Source: Pseudomonas kairouanensis (GTDB lineage Bacteria > Pseudomonadota > Gammaproteobacteria > Pseudomonadales > Pseudomonadaceae). From it: DNA of 64,000 nt. A model generated the notes under the pieces. It did no database searches. It had not been told where the DNA came from and saw only the letters and a list, made by a program, of their open reading frames with translations. The stretch covers positions 1-64,000 of the forward strand of contig NZ_QUZU01000018.1 of NCBI RefSeq assembly GCF_004682055.1. The letters run 5' to 3'. A program made the translations under genes and the position numbers. How positions within the stretch are numbered: the first letter of the stretch is position 1; each line of letters opens with the position of its first letter. Shown one piece after another: positions 52,409 through 62,360 of this stretch.

Positions 52409-55400
52409 CAAGGTGCCACCCGCACAGAAATATTTCTGATGTTTTGCTCAATCAAGATATCGGTAGCTCTATCAGCGGCCTTTTGCGTTGGGAACTCGAA
52501 CACTGCTTTTATACCCGGGTTCTGCTTCAAGGCACTCGATACTCGTTGAACACTTTGAATTTGTTTATCAAATGTCGTTAACGCTGTTTTCCGATCAATA
52601 AGGGTAATACCGCCAACATCCTCTACCCCGTCAAACTTCACGAAATTGTTACCGGCAGGGTTGGGGTTGTCAAATCGTATGGCCGGCACAGCCTTTCGCT
52701 CAGAAAGGACATCTGAGAACGCACCCGTAGTACCCGCTTCGAACTTAACAAACGGCTTGCTGAAATCACCCTGAGGTTCTTGTACGAAAATCAAACCTTT
52801 ATTCTCACCGTCAAGCTTGCGCGCGTCCTTGATGGTCAATACCTCGACCTTCGAAAGATCCAACCCGCCCGCTGTAGGCGCTGGCACGTCCTTCACGCCC
52901 TTGTTGACGACAGCAAGCTCCCCCGCCAACTGCCCACTGAAATACTTGCCCGCGCCGCCGAACAAAGCAGCCTGCGCAGCGGACTTGGCCGAGCCCCATG
53001 CCAGATCGGACGTAATACTCGATTCGCCAGGAAAGGTTTCCAGGTAGAAAGAGTCCGCCACTCGGCCAGGTTCTGCCGACTTGAACGGTGCCGTGATCTG
53101 GCTCGCCGAATCCCACGCGCCGACCATTGAGGTAGTGCCCAGCGCACCCAGGCCAACCGGCAACGCACAAGTGACAACCCCGACACAGGCAGGGGACGAT
53201 ACGATCATCCCGGCATAGCCGCCTACGCCGCCCACCAAACCCAGGGCCGTGTCTTTGCTTGCACCAACGACCTGCACGGCCTTGCCATGGGCATTGAGCG
53301 TGTCGTCGCTCCAATCTTTCCAGCTACGTCCGCCAAACTGGCCGGTGGCTTCAAGCAACGCGATCTCCGCGCCGTAGGTTTCACCCCGGTCCTGGAGCCC
53401 CTTGTAGGCATCATAGTCAGGGTCGTTGGTTGGGATCGATTCGGCGCAACGCACCAACGCGCAGGCGGCGGCGTTCAGGCGATCCGCCTGCTCAGGATGG
53501 AACTTGCGCTGCTCATCCAACGCTTCGGTTTGCGACTTGTGCAGCGCATGGTTGTACTGCGTGGCGTTTTTCGCCACCCAGCCGCCCTTTTCCAGCGAGT
53601 TCGCGTCCGCGTCTTTTTGCGTCGCGGCCGCGAGTACACCCACGATTTGGGAACTCATGGAGAGCAGGGTCTTGTCACCTTTAACCAAGGTGTTCAAATG
53701 CCCCACCACCGCTTCGTTGACACCGGCCGCCAGGGCGCCGGTTTTGAAGTCACCTCCAGTGACCTCGGCAAGCAAGCCACCCACCATGGCATGCACGAGG
53801 ATTTTCGGCGGATAGCCGTCGGTCAAACGGCCTTTGGTGTAGTCGCCCACCGCTTGGAAACTGACCGCCGCCAGGGTATTGAACAAGGCGCTCTTGAGCG
53901 CGTCACTGGCGCTGCCACCTTGGCCCAATGCCTTGCCCACCAGCATGGACGTACCGTTCTGCAGCGTTTGACTCGCCGCGAACTGGCCCGCGCCCGACCA
54001 GGTATTCAATGCCGGCGAGCTGATCGCCCCCGTCGCGCGGTCAGTCGTGGTGCCGGTCCAGCCATCGAAGTAAGCCGCCGTCAGACCTGCCGTCGCCCCC
54101 GCAACAACATAGCCCTTCATCGCATCCGAAGACGTGACGTCCTTGAACACCGCTCCGAGGTTGCCGCGATTATTGACCACGCTCACGCTGGCGTTGGTCG
54201 ACGCACCCGCCGCCACCGCGCCTGCCACCGCGCCCACCGTACCGCCGCCGGCAGCCGCTGCGGCCATTGGCCCCACCACGGCCGCCATTACAATGGCGAT
54301 GATGATCTGCGACGCCGGCCCCAGGCCCGAATTGCTGTACTTGAAGCTGTCGTGGATCTCCTTGACCTGACGCCAATCCACATCACCGCGTTGCTGTGCG
54401 TCCTTGATCCATGCCAACTGCGGGTCGGCCTTGACCATCGCATCGATGGACTCACTGACGGTTTGCTGGTTGACCTGGTTGATGTCGATTTTCAAACCGT
54501 CGACGGCTTTGATCGCCACGCTGCCTTCGGCAATCAGCTGGCTCTGGCGCAGGGTTTCGTCGGTATTACCCTTGCCCTTGGAGGCCACCCAGAACGCGTT
54601 GTTGTTGGTCTTCTCGTGGCTCTCCTGATGCAGGTCCTTGACCGCCTCGAAGGTAATCGCCCCACCGCTGTCCAGGGTGATGTCATTGGCGCTTTGAAGC
54701 TTGGCGAGCTGATAGGTCTGGTCGCCGCCACTCTTGAGAGTCAGGTCGCCACCGGTGGTGATTTCAGTACCCACGTTGGTGATGCGTGTGACCTCATCAC
54801 GCTGGGTCTTTTTCGAGCCCCAACCGCTGTTTTTCTTCATGTCATACAGCGTGTGCGTGCTGTTCTCGGCTGCCAGCAGGTTCATCTGCCCAGCGGTGTA
54901 CAGATACGCCTCATTGCCCGCGCTGATCTTGCTCGCGATCAGCGTCGTATCACGCCCGGCCTGGCTGGTGAAATTCGCACCGGCGGTCAACACGCTGGCG
55001 ACTTGGGTGGTCTGCTCATCCTCGGTCTTGATGCGTTTTTTGCCGTGTTTTTCCTTGCCTTCGACGTTGTGGATATCGCTGACAGACGTCACGTTGAAAT
55101 CGCGCCCGGCTTCGATGTTCAGGTCTTTTCCGGCGGTGGCGTTGCTGCCGATGACGGTGACGTCTTGCCCGGCCTTCATGTTGAGGTTGTTGCCCGCCGT
55201 GACAGTCGCAGCGATGTTTTTCACGTCGGTGGTGATGCTGGATTTATGCCCGCCGTCGCTGAACTCATGCTTGACGCTCGTATCGCTGACGGCCACCAAA
55301 TTGAGGTCACGGCCCGCTGTGAGGTTGACGTCATTGCCTGCTGCGAGCGCACCACGATTGATCAGGTCGCGACCGGCTTGCATCGTGAGGTCTTGGCGCG

Positions 55401-58400
55401 CGCTGATGGTGCTGGTGCTGGCATCGGTAAGGGTGCGCATGCCGGCACCGTCACGCACTTGAATCGCGGTGCTGTCGTTGGTGATATCGCCCTCGACGGC
55501 GGCAAGATGGACCTGGGTGCCGCGAATCTCGCCGGCCATGGCATTACGGATGCTGTCCTGTGCCAACAAGCCCAGGTTGTTGCCCGCCTCGACCAAGCCG
55601 CCGTTGTAAATATTGGCGTTGCTGACGGCCGTGAGGTTGTTGCTGGCCCGCAGGGTGCCGACGTTGAGCAAGTCGCCGCCGGTGACGAGGTTGAGGTCGC
55701 GCCCCTGGATCAGACTGCTGCCACGCACGTTGCGCGATTGGGCCTGGGCCAGGTACAGCACCGGCACCAGTACGCTCTGGCCGTCGACCACACTGTTTTC
55801 CATCCACACGATGTCGTGGGTCAACGCACCCACTTGCTCGCCGGTGAGGGAGACGCCGACGCTCAGGCTCAGGGCGTCTTTGCTGGCGAGGGCGTTGTCC
55901 ATCAGGTATCGGAACTGGTCGGCGTCGCTTTGCAGGTCGCTGTCGAGGAAACGCTGGCCGGTTCGCGCCAGTACGGCGTCGCGAATCAGGCGGGTTTCGT
56001 ATTGCCCGTCACCCAGGCGGCGCCAAGCGGTGTCCGCGCTGTAGCCGAGCTTGCCGAGCATGTAGTCGGAGCTGAAAAAGCCCGCCGCGCTGGCGAACGC
56101 CGGGTTGGTCTCGATCAGGTAGTGGCTGGTGGGGTCGACGTTTTTGACGAACATCCCGTAATCGCCCTTGGGCAACTGGAAGTAAGGCGAGGTGGTGGGG
56201 TCGACCGCAGTGAACGCCGCGCCAGTGTCGTCGGCATGCTTGTTGAGGTTGATATCGATGCCGCCAGCAGGGATGCCGGTCTGGTCGTTGTCGAGGCTGC
56301 CAGTCAGTTGTTCTTTCTGGTTTTCCAGCAACGTGCCGTTTTGCACCTTGTTGGCGACTTTGGAGAGGTCGACGGTGCCACCGGCTTGCAGGGTGGCGCT
56401 GTAGGCGAGGCCATCGTTGACGGTCCATGCCGTGACATTGCTCTGCTCTTCGAAACGGCTATCGGAGGACCTGGCCTTGAGGGCAGCAAACTTCGCCGCA
56501 TCGAACTCGCCGAGGGCATTGAAGGCCGGGATGTCCTCGTACTCCATCTGGTCCCATTCCGTGCGCGCGATCTTGCCGAGTGTGCCGAGGACGATGCTGT
56601 TTTGCCCGGTGCGAGTGCCGGCGCCCTGGTTGAGCAGGTTATTGGCGACAATGGCGAGGTTGCCGTTAGCCGCCAGCAGGCTGTAGCGGTTCTGAACGTT
56701 GTCGCCCTGGATCAACAGGTCTTTGCCCGCGAGAAGACGCGCCGGTGCCGAGTCCTTGATCGCCGATTCCAGGAGCGTCTGGTTGATATTCACCTGGCCA
56801 CGCTTGAACCAGTCATGGCCGCCGCAATGCTGGCCGCAACGCCATTCCACGGTGCCGGCGGTCACGGTTTTCACCAGCTCGAACTCGGCCTTGGCGTTCT
56901 CCACAAAGGCGGCGTTGATGCCGATAGCGCCTTCGGCTTCCACCGTACCGGACAGGTTGCTGAACACCGCCGCCTGCCCGCCGTCCTGCGCGGCAAACGT
57001 CAGGTTGCCTTGGGTGTAGACGTCGCCATAAGCGTTACTGAAACTGTTGCCGCGCAGGGTCAGGTCGCTACCGCTGAACAACAGCGAATCGGCGCCATTG
57101 GTGATGCCTTGGGTGGCGGTGAGGTTCACCGGCCCCAGGGCGCCAAGGGTGCCGCGGTTGTTGATCTGCGCCGCTGCGATGTCCAACTGCTGGCGCGCCG
57201 TGAGGAAGCCGAGGTTGTCGAGGGTGCCGCTCAGGTTGAGCTGAGTGTTGATGGCCGCCATGCGCCCGCCATTCTGGCTGACGTTGTTGGCCACCACCGA
57301 GAGCTTCTGCAGGGCCGACACACGACCGCTGTTGGTCATGTCGCCGCTCAGGGTGATGTCCAGGTCACCACCGCTGACCACTTCACCGCCGTTATCGAGG
57401 CGGGTGGCGTTGATGCTATTGCCCGTCGCGCCCAGGCCGCGCAATTGCCCGCCCGTGCTGTTATCCACATGGCCACCGGCAAGGGCAAAACCCTCGCTGG
57501 CTTCAACCAGGCCGCCCTGGTTGGTGAAGGTGTCGCGGGCGGTCAGGTTTAGGCGCTTGCCGCTGATCTGACCGTCGGCACTGTTATCCAGGGTATTGCC
57601 GGTGAGGGTCAGTTGCTCCTGGCCATGCAAGGCGCCGCCACGGTTGTTGATCGCGTCGGCAGTGACGGTCAGGTCGCTGGCGACGATTTGCCCGCCACGG
57701 TTATCCACCGACACGCTATCGAGGGTGGCGACCTGGCCTTCACCGAAACGAATCAACCCGCCCATATTGACGATGGCCGGTGCGCTGATCGTCAGGTTCT
57801 GTAGGCCGTACAACCGGGCGGTCTCGCCCTGATTGGTCAGCTTGGCGGTATTCACGCTGACGGTCTTGCCCTGAATCACCGCGCCTTGGTTGGTCAGCGC
57901 CTGCGCGGCGGTGATCGCCAGGTTGCGGCTGGCCAGGAGGTTGCCACTGGTATTCACGGTTTGCGCATTCACCACCAGATCGCCGCTGGCGTTGCGGCTG
58001 TTGTCCGCCTGTACACCCGCCTCGATGACGCCCGCATTGGTGACCGTGGCCGCGTTGAGTTCAATGCGCTGGCCGGCCGCCACGCTCTTTTGGTTGACCA
58101 GGGCTTGGGCGCTGGTCAGCTCTACATTGCGGGCGGCGTAGACCTTGTCGGTCAGCTCGATATGCTGCGCGGTGGCTTTGATATTCCCGGTGGTGGTGGT
58201 GGCCTGCGCCATGCTCAGGCGGCCGTTGGCGTCGAGTTGAATATCACCGCCACTGGCCGCCAGCGTGCCGTCGAGTTTCACCCCAACGCCTGCCTCTGTG
58301 CCCACCAGTTTGATCGCGCCAGCGTACATGCCGCCCAGCGCCGAGGAGTCAATGGCCAGTTCAGGTTTGGCGCTGCCGTCATCGGCGCGCACAGTAGTTT

Positions 58401-59094
58401 TCAGGCTTTGGGCATCGACGTCGTTGCGCCCGGCGATCACCGTCAGTTCCCGCGCATTGATCTGCGCATTGATCTTGGCCGAACGGGTGATGATCTCGAA
58501 GTGGTCGACGTTGCTGGCGTTCAAGCCTTGGCCGTCGATGGTCACAGCGCCGCCATCCACTTGGTAGTGGTCCAGGCGACCCACCTTGTCGATAACAGGC
58601 TTGCCGGTGGTCAACGTGGCGCTTGGCGTATTGATGAACCCGCAGCCGTTGCAGGTCACGCCATAGGGGTTGGCGACGATGACTTTGGCCGACTGCCCGG
58701 CCACTTCGGTGAAGCCGCGCAACTGGCTGGGGCTGCCGCCGTTGACTTCGTTGAGGATGACGTTGGCGGCGCCGCCCTTGAGGTTGGGGTTGCCGATGAT
58801 GTAGCCGCCCAACTGCGTGTTGGTCACCGCGCCGGTGGCGTTGTTGAGGATCACGCCATTGGGGCCGACGTTGTAGTCCTTGAACTGGTTATGGGACAGC
58901 CCGCTGCCGTTGGGGGTCGCGATGTTCACCACCGGCACGCCGTTGCCCGCCTGGCCCACCGTGGTGCCTGGGGCGCTGACCACAATGCCTTCGGCCTGGG
59001 CCAGCAGCGGCTGCCAGAACAGCGCGTTGGCCAGGATCAGCGCGATGCCACGCCGGCAGAGGGTTTTCAGGGCAACTACGGGGCGAACGTCCAT
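52408..59094 (-). CDS. cdiA: CdiA-type filamentous haemagglutinin toxin
   Basis: A 2228-residue TpsA exoprotein. After the signal region (VALKTLCRRGIALILANALF...) comes the TPS secretion domain (GNGVPVVNIATPNGSGLSHN, VIVANPYGVTCNGCGFINTP), then long FHA repeats, a DUF637-type haemagglutinin domain near residues 1775-1825 (VHAMVGGLLAEVTGGDFKTG) and a variable C-terminus. The last ~110 residues carry KFDGVEDVGGITLIDRKTAL, an acidic-x(n)-D-x-K pattern suggesting a restriction-endonuclease-fold nuclease. No VENN motif is seen; LEKGGWVAKNATQYNHAL lies in the pretoxin region. MDVRPVVAL is chosen as start, 28 bp after cdiB. Confidence 0.9.
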   Translation of the reverse strand: MDVRPVVALKTLCRRGIALILANALFWQPLLAQAEGIVVSAPGTTVGQAGNGVPVVNIATPNGSGLSHNQFKDYNVGPNGVILNNATGAVTNTQLGGYIIGNPNLKGGAANVILNEVNGGSPSQLRGFTEVAGQSAKVIVANPYGVTCNGCGFINTPSATLTTGKPVIDKVGRLDHYQVDGGAVTIDGQGLNASNVDHFEIITRSAKINAQINARELTVIAGRNDVDAQSLKTTVRADDGSAKPELAIDSSALGGMYAGAIKLVGTEAGVGVKLDGTLAASGGDIQLDANGRLSMAQATTTTGNIKATAQHIELTDKVYAARNVELTSAQALVNQKSVAAGQRIELNAATVTNAGVIEAGVQADNSRNASGDLVVNAQTVNTSGNLLASRNLAITAAQALTNQGAVIQGKTVSVNTAKLTNQGETARLYGLQNLTISAPAIVNMGGLIRFGEGQVATLDSVSVDNRGGQIVASDLTVTADAINNRGGALHGQEQLTLTGNTLDNSADGQISGKRLNLTARDTFTNQGGLVEASEGFALAGGHVDNSTGGQLRGLGATGNSINATRLDNGGEVVSGGDLDITLSGDMTNSGRVSALQKLSVVANNVSQNGGRMAAINTQLNLSGTLDNLGFLTARQQLDIAAAQINNRGTLGALGPVNLTATQGITNGADSLLFSGSDLTLRGNSFSNAYGDVYTQGNLTFAAQDGGQAAVFSNLSGTVEAEGAIGINAAFVENAKAEFELVKTVTAGTVEWRCGQHCGGHDWFKRGQVNINQTLLESAIKDSAPARLLAGKDLLIQGDNVQNRYSLLAANGNLAIVANNLLNQGAGTRTGQNSIVLGTLGKIARTEWDQMEYEDIPAFNALGEFDAAKFAALKARSSDSRFEEQSNVTAWTVNDGLAYSATLQAGGTVDLSKVANKVQNGTLLENQKEQLTGSLDNDQTGIPAGGIDINLNKHADDTGAAFTAVDPTTSPYFQLPKGDYGMFVKNVDPTSHYLIETNPAFASAAGFFSSDYMLGKLGYSADTAWRRLGDGQYETRLIRDAVLARTGQRFLDSDLQSDADQFRYLMDNALASKDALSLSVGVSLTGEQVGALTHDIVWMENSVVDGQSVLVPVLYLAQAQSRNVRGSSLIQGRDLNLVTGGDLLNVGTLRASNNLTAVSNANIYNGGLVEAGNNLGLLAQDSIRNAMAGEIRGTQVHLAAVEGDITNDSTAIQVRDGAGMRTLTDASTSTISARQDLTMQAGRDLINRGALAAGNDVNLTAGRDLNLVAVSDTSVKHEFSDGGHKSSITTDVKNIAATVTAGNNLNMKAGQDVTVIGSNATAGKDLNIEAGRDFNVTSVSDIHNVEGKEKHGKKRIKTEDEQTTQVASVLTAGANFTSQAGRDTTLIASKISAGNEAYLYTAGQMNLLAAENSTHTLYDMKKNSGWGSKKTQRDEVTRITNVGTEITTGGDLTLKSGGDQTYQLAKLQSANDITLDSGGAITFEAVKDLHQESHEKTNNNAFWVASKGKGNTDETLRQSQLIAEGSVAIKAVDGLKIDINQVNQQTVSESIDAMVKADPQLAWIKDAQQRGDVDWRQVKEIHDSFKYSNSGLGPASQIIIAIVMAAVVGPMAAAAAGGGTVGAVAGAVAAGASTNASVSVVNNRGNLGAVFKDVTSSDAMKGYVVAGATAGLTAAYFDGWTGTTTDRATGAISSPALNTWSGAGQFAASQTLQNGTSMLVGKALGQGGSASDALKSALFNTLAAVSFQAVGDYTKGRLTDGYPPKILVHAMVGGLLAEVTGGDFKTGALAAGVNEAVVGHLNTLVKGDKTLLSMSSQIVGVLAAATQKDADANSLEKGGWVAKNATQYNHALHKSQTEALDEQRKFHPEQADRLNAAACALVRCAESIPTNDPDYDAYKGLQDRGETYGAEIALLEATGQFGGRSWKDWSDDTLNAHGKAVQVVGASKDTALGLVGGVGGYAGMIVSSPACVGVVTCALPVGLGALGTTSMVGAWDSASQITAPFKSAEPGRVADSFYLETFPGESSITSDLAWGSAKSAAQAALFGGAGKYFSGQLAGELAVVNKGVKDVPAPTAGGLDLSKVEVLTIKDARKLDGENKGLIFVQEPQGDFSKPFVKFEAGTTGAFSDVLSERKAVPAIRFDNPNPAGNNFVKFDGVEDVGGITLIDRKTALTTFDKQIQSVQRVSSALKQNPGIKAVFEFPTQKAADRATDILIEQNIRNISVRVAP

Positions 59095-59122
59095 ATTCAG
59101 ACTCTCAAGGCGGGGCGTTGAA

Positions 59123-60844
59123 TTACAGGTAGAAATCCATGCGGAAATAGATCGGCGCTTCGCGCTCACTCATCACGGCCGGGCGTTCCAGGGAGTGGGC
59201 AAAGGTCACGCTGGTGCTGACGTGCTTGCCGCGAGCAAACAGCTCCAGGGAGTTGCTCGATACCCGCCCATGCACTTCGTCGTTGTAGCGGCCATGGCTG
59301 ATCACACCCTGGTCATAGCCGACGCTCGCGCCGTACTCGAAAAACGCCGGGCGCAACCAGTCCACGGTCACCGGGCGGGCCCAGCGCAGGTCATTGCGCC
59401 AGTAGCCGCCGCTGTCGCCCGTCAGTTGCTGGTCCTTGAACCCGCGCACCGAAGCCGAGCCACCCAGGCTCATACGTTGCGGGCTGAACAGGATGTCTTC
59501 ACTGCGTTGGCCGGTGGCTAGGCTGGTGAAACTGAATGACTCACCCCACAGGGTGAATGGCTGCAAATAGCTGACGGTGGCGGTGTATTTGCGGTAGCGC
59601 GAATTTGCCTGGCGGTTGCCGTACTGGTCGCGTTCGTCCTGGGCTTGGGCATCCAGCAAACCGATACCGTTCTGCATGCCCAAATCGAGGTTGACGAATG
59701 CATTGGCGATGCGCCGGCCATGGTTGATGCCCACCTGGAACTCACTCAGCCGGTTGCTGCTCACTGCAGTGCGCGTATCCAGGATGTAGTTGTTGGTGCG
59801 CAGGTGCGTGACGCCGACGTTCACCGATGTCTTGCTGAGATCGTCGCGATGAATCACCCGCTCGGCGCGCAGTTGGTGGGTCTGGTTGTCACCGTTCTGC
59901 TTGTATTTGAAGTCGTCGGTCACGCCAAAGGTGCGGTAGTCGCTCTCGCTGTAGAGGTAACTGAAGTTCCACCAGCCCCACGGCACGTTGTAGTAGAGCA
60001 TGCTGTTTTTCGAGGTTTTCTGGTGGTCGCTGACGGCGTCGTGGCCGCCACGCAATATCAACTGATCGGCCAGGCCCAGGGGGCTATCCCACTCCAGGCC
60101 CGCGCCCCACTGTTGTTCGCCGGTGCTTTTCTGGCCGTCGTTGTTACGCGACAGGCTGGCGCGCCAGGGCTTTTGCGGCACGTTCTTGACCACCACCTCA
60201 CTGCCGCCGATCTGGCTGCCGGGCGTCAGCGCCATCTGGGCCTGACGGGACGGCAAACGGCTCAGTTGATCCACCAATTGCTCGACTTCCCGCAGGTTCA
60301 GCGCCTCGCCCACCTTGCCGGGAAACGCCATGGCCAACTCGCGATCGGTGACCGTGCTGCCGTTGGCGCCTTTCAAGCCTTCGAGCTTGCCCTCTACCAC
60401 CAGCACCTGGAGGTGGCCGCTGGACAGGTCTTGTTGCGGCAAGTACGCACGGCTGGTCACGCGACCGTTGTCGATGTAGTCATCGGTGATGGCCTTGAGC
60501 AGTTGATTGAGCTGCACAACCCCCAGGCACTGGCCGATATAGGGTTTGAGCAGGCGCGCACGGTCGGCGACAGACAGGCTGTCGGCGCCCTTGAGTTCGA
60601 TGTCCTGGATGGGAAAGCAACGGGTATCCACGGGGGCCGCAGGGGCCTGGGGCTTGGAGCCTTTGCCGGGCAGGTCTTGCAGCTCGTCGAGGCGCCGACG
60701 CTGCTCTTCGAGCAGACGGTTCTGACGGTCGCGAATCAGGTCTTGGTCCCCTGGCGTCGGGGCCGCCATGGCACTGTTCAGGCTCAAGTAAGCGAGCAGC
60801 AAAGTGCACAAAAAATACCGAGTCCGTGGCAATAACAAAGACAT
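59123..60844 (-). CDS. cdiB: CdiB/FhaC-type outer-membrane transporter
   Basis: A 573-residue TpsB protein that secretes CdiA. It has a signal peptide (MSLLLPRTRYFLCTLLLAYL...AMA), two POTRA domains (about residues 75-225, e.g. CFPIQDIELKGADSLSVADR) and a 16-strand beta barrel ending in a Phe-rich strand (IYFRMDFYL). The FhaC hallmark loop SLGGSASVRGFKDQQLTGDS is present near residue 460. It is the first gene of the cdiBAI operon. Confidence 0.92.
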   Translation of the reverse strand: MSLLLPRTRYFLCTLLLAYLSLNSAMAAPTPGDQDLIRDRQNRLLEEQRRRLDELQDLPGKGSKPQAPAAPVDTRCFPIQDIELKGADSLSVADRARLLKPYIGQCLGVVQLNQLLKAITDDYIDNGRVTSRAYLPQQDLSSGHLQVLVVEGKLEGLKGANGSTVTDRELAMAFPGKVGEALNLREVEQLVDQLSRLPSRQAQMALTPGSQIGGSEVVVKNVPQKPWRASLSRNNDGQKSTGEQQWGAGLEWDSPLGLADQLILRGGHDAVSDHQKTSKNSMLYYNVPWGWWNFSYLYSESDYRTFGVTDDFKYKQNGDNQTHQLRAERVIHRDDLSKTSVNVGVTHLRTNNYILDTRTAVSSNRLSEFQVGINHGRRIANAFVNLDLGMQNGIGLLDAQAQDERDQYGNRQANSRYRKYTATVSYLQPFTLWGESFSFTSLATGQRSEDILFSPQRMSLGGSASVRGFKDQQLTGDSGGYWRNDLRWARPVTVDWLRPAFFEYGASVGYDQGVISHGRYNDEVHGRVSSNSLELFARGKHVSTSVTFAHSLERPAVMSEREAPIYFRMDFYL

Positions 60845-61281
60845 GTTCGATCCGTCGAAAATCAAGGGGCGGCAAACTAACATCGAACTTCCCACAACCC
60901 AAGCAACTGAGTTAGTTGGACTTTCGTGCCTGCTACTCACGCAACCACTTGATTAATAACAATAAAAAATTATCAAAAAAGTCTATAGCCTGTCAGCTGG
61001 AATATTATTCCGACAAGCGGCAAGTCTTTTGATAGCGATTCGTCGGATAACTTAAAAGTTGCCATTAGTTGGCCAGCAAGTTGTTTCCGAGACAGGTTAG
61101 TACCGGAAAAAGCAGAAAAGTTCGCGGAGATTTTGTGAATTGGATCCCATTTATGGGATTGGATGACAAAGAGGGGTAAAGGGCTTTTGTGTGGATGTGG
61201 GAGATTCTACGTTGCAGGACAAGCCTGCCCTCAACATCTGATCCTGCGCCAGGCTCGAAATACGGGCACACCGCCAATCCC
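60845..61281. other. cdi upstream region, AT-rich
   Basis: About 440 bp upstream of cdiB. Bases 60950-61030 are markedly AT-rich and probably hold the cdi promoter, but no single consensus box stands out. I see no supportable gene. Confidence 0.5.
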
Positions 61282-61388
61282 CTGTGGGAGCGGGCTTGCT
61301 CGCGAAAGCGGTGTGGCAGCTAATAAATCTGTAGCTGACACCCTCTCATCGGGAGCAAGTCGAATCGTCGCACCGCCCCTCCCACATT
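61282..61388. repeat. Hybrid REP element
   Basis: Left arm GTGGGAGCGGGCTTGCTCGC is of one subtype. The right arm, read as TGGGAGGGGCGGTGCGAC on the minus strand, is the other subtype seen at 3786-3863. It looks like a recombinant of two REP families. Confidence 0.65.
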
Positions 61389-61405
61389 TTTTACCGTGCC
61401 CGCCG

Positions 61406-61729
61406 TCAGGCCTGTTTGAGGGTTAGTGCCTTCTCGACCAACAACTGAATTCCCTCCAGCATTCGGGAAATTCCCAGCGCCACGCTGCGAGGATTACCGT
61501 CGACCTCAAAAGCCAAATGGCTGGCCAGTGCTTGAACTGACTCAAGATCCTCCGATGCGTTGGTCAACAGCGTTTCGACGTCTAAGCCTTCACGCACGGT
61601 AAACAAGCCATGGCCTTCAGCAGAAGGCTCTGGTTTCTCAGACGGATTCAGATAGTGGTTAATCGCTCGATGAGCGGCGGTGTGAAATGCGGTTGAATCT
61701 GACGGCGGATTCGGACTGTCTTTAATCAC
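61406..61729 (-). CDS. DUF6124/DUF3077-like small protein
   Basis: A 107-residue cytoplasmic protein of a family abundant in Pseudomonas. It has the pattern GHGLFTVREGLDVETLLTNA, SEDLESVQALASHLAFEVDG and a helical C-terminus. The start is GTG at 61729 after TAGGAG; the longer upstream frame reads through the structured leader and is rejected. Function unknown; these genes recur in multiple copies per genome. Confidence 0.7.
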   Translation of the reverse strand: MIKDSPNPPSDSTAFHTAAHRAINHYLNPSEKPEPSAEGHGLFTVREGLDVETLLTNASEDLESVQALASHLAFEVDGNPRSVALGISRMLEGIQLLVEKALTLKQA

Positions 61730-61870
61730 GACAAAGCTCCTAGAGTATTGGAGCCGCCCCCATCGCTGCGAAACGATACCCGGGTGGCAGCTGTACGCAG
61801 GTTCGCAGACCGGGACTCTAGGAACCCGGCATACCCGGAGGTATCCCGCGCACAGCCGCCATAACATCAG
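61730..61870 (-). ncRNA. Candidate structured 5' leader of the DUF6124-like gene
   Basis: The 140 nt before the start hold several complementary stretches on the minus strand, such as the TACCTCCGGGTA hairpin, CCGGGTATGCCGGG, GTCCCGGTCTGCGAACCTGC and AGCTGCCACCC. I recall similar GGTCTGCGAACCTG...CTGCCACC leaders before other members of this family in Pseudomonas. It may be a cis-regulatory RNA; no known riboswitch is recognised. Confidence 0.4.
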
Positions 61871-62266
61871 GCATAAAAAAGCGCCAGCTATCTGAGGAGG
61901 ACGCTGTGCGTCTAGAGTTTAACCGGGCTGCGAAACCCGGTCGCTGAATTTGCAGCGACCGCCGAAGATTAGGCAGCCATCTTCCGAGGGGCAAGCCTAA
62001 AACGCTGTCGGAATATTCTCTCTGTACGCATTGAACTCGATAGAAACGGGGCTAGCGGAAAGTTGACGCCTCCAAGTGGTCCTAGCGCTGAAGAAGCTTT
62101 CGAGACCTGTGACTTTCTATTGAGTAAGCGGTGATGCTCATTCGCTTGCGGCATTAGTTTTATTAGACACCTGTATTAAAAAGTTAATCATATTTAAATT
62201 AAGCGGCAATGGTTTTGTGTGCCCGCCTTATTTCTGGGGTGGGCGAGGTACTTTCTGAAGGATTAG
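61871..62266. other. Gap with two hairpins, no clear gene
   Basis: Two adjacent hairpins lie at 61918-61965 (ACCGGGCTGCGAAACCCGGT and CGGTCGCTGAATTTGCAGCG with its complement). A 61-codon minus frame at 61969-62154 has no supporting RBS. From about 62150 on the DNA becomes AT-rich. Confidence 0.5.
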
Positions 62267-62353
62267 ATGTATGTGTCCTGTGCGAAAAAACCCGTTAAGC
62301 AAGAGGTTTCCTACAGAGATCCAAAGTATCTTAGGAAATTTCTGAAAATATAA
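62267..62353 (+). CDS. Possible 28-residue basic peptide
   Basis: A short frame MYVSCAKKPVKQEVSYRDPK followed by YLRKFLKI and stop, preceded by GAAGGATTAG at good spacing. It ends 8 bp before the -35 box of the following peptide gene. Too short to judge by coding statistics. Confidence 0.3.
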   Translation: MYVSCAKKPVKQEVSYRDPKYLRKFLKI

Positions 62354-62360
62354 AATTCTT

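Noticed and set aside
53287..57552. A 1421-codon open frame on the plus strand
   Set aside because: It lies antisense inside cdiA, whose TPS domain, repeats and toxin end are unmistakable; the frame is a by-product of GC-rich codon bias.
61969..62154. 61-codon minus-strand frame with basic C-terminus
   Set aside because: No RBS, no recognisable domain, and it lies in a region of hairpins upstream of another leader.
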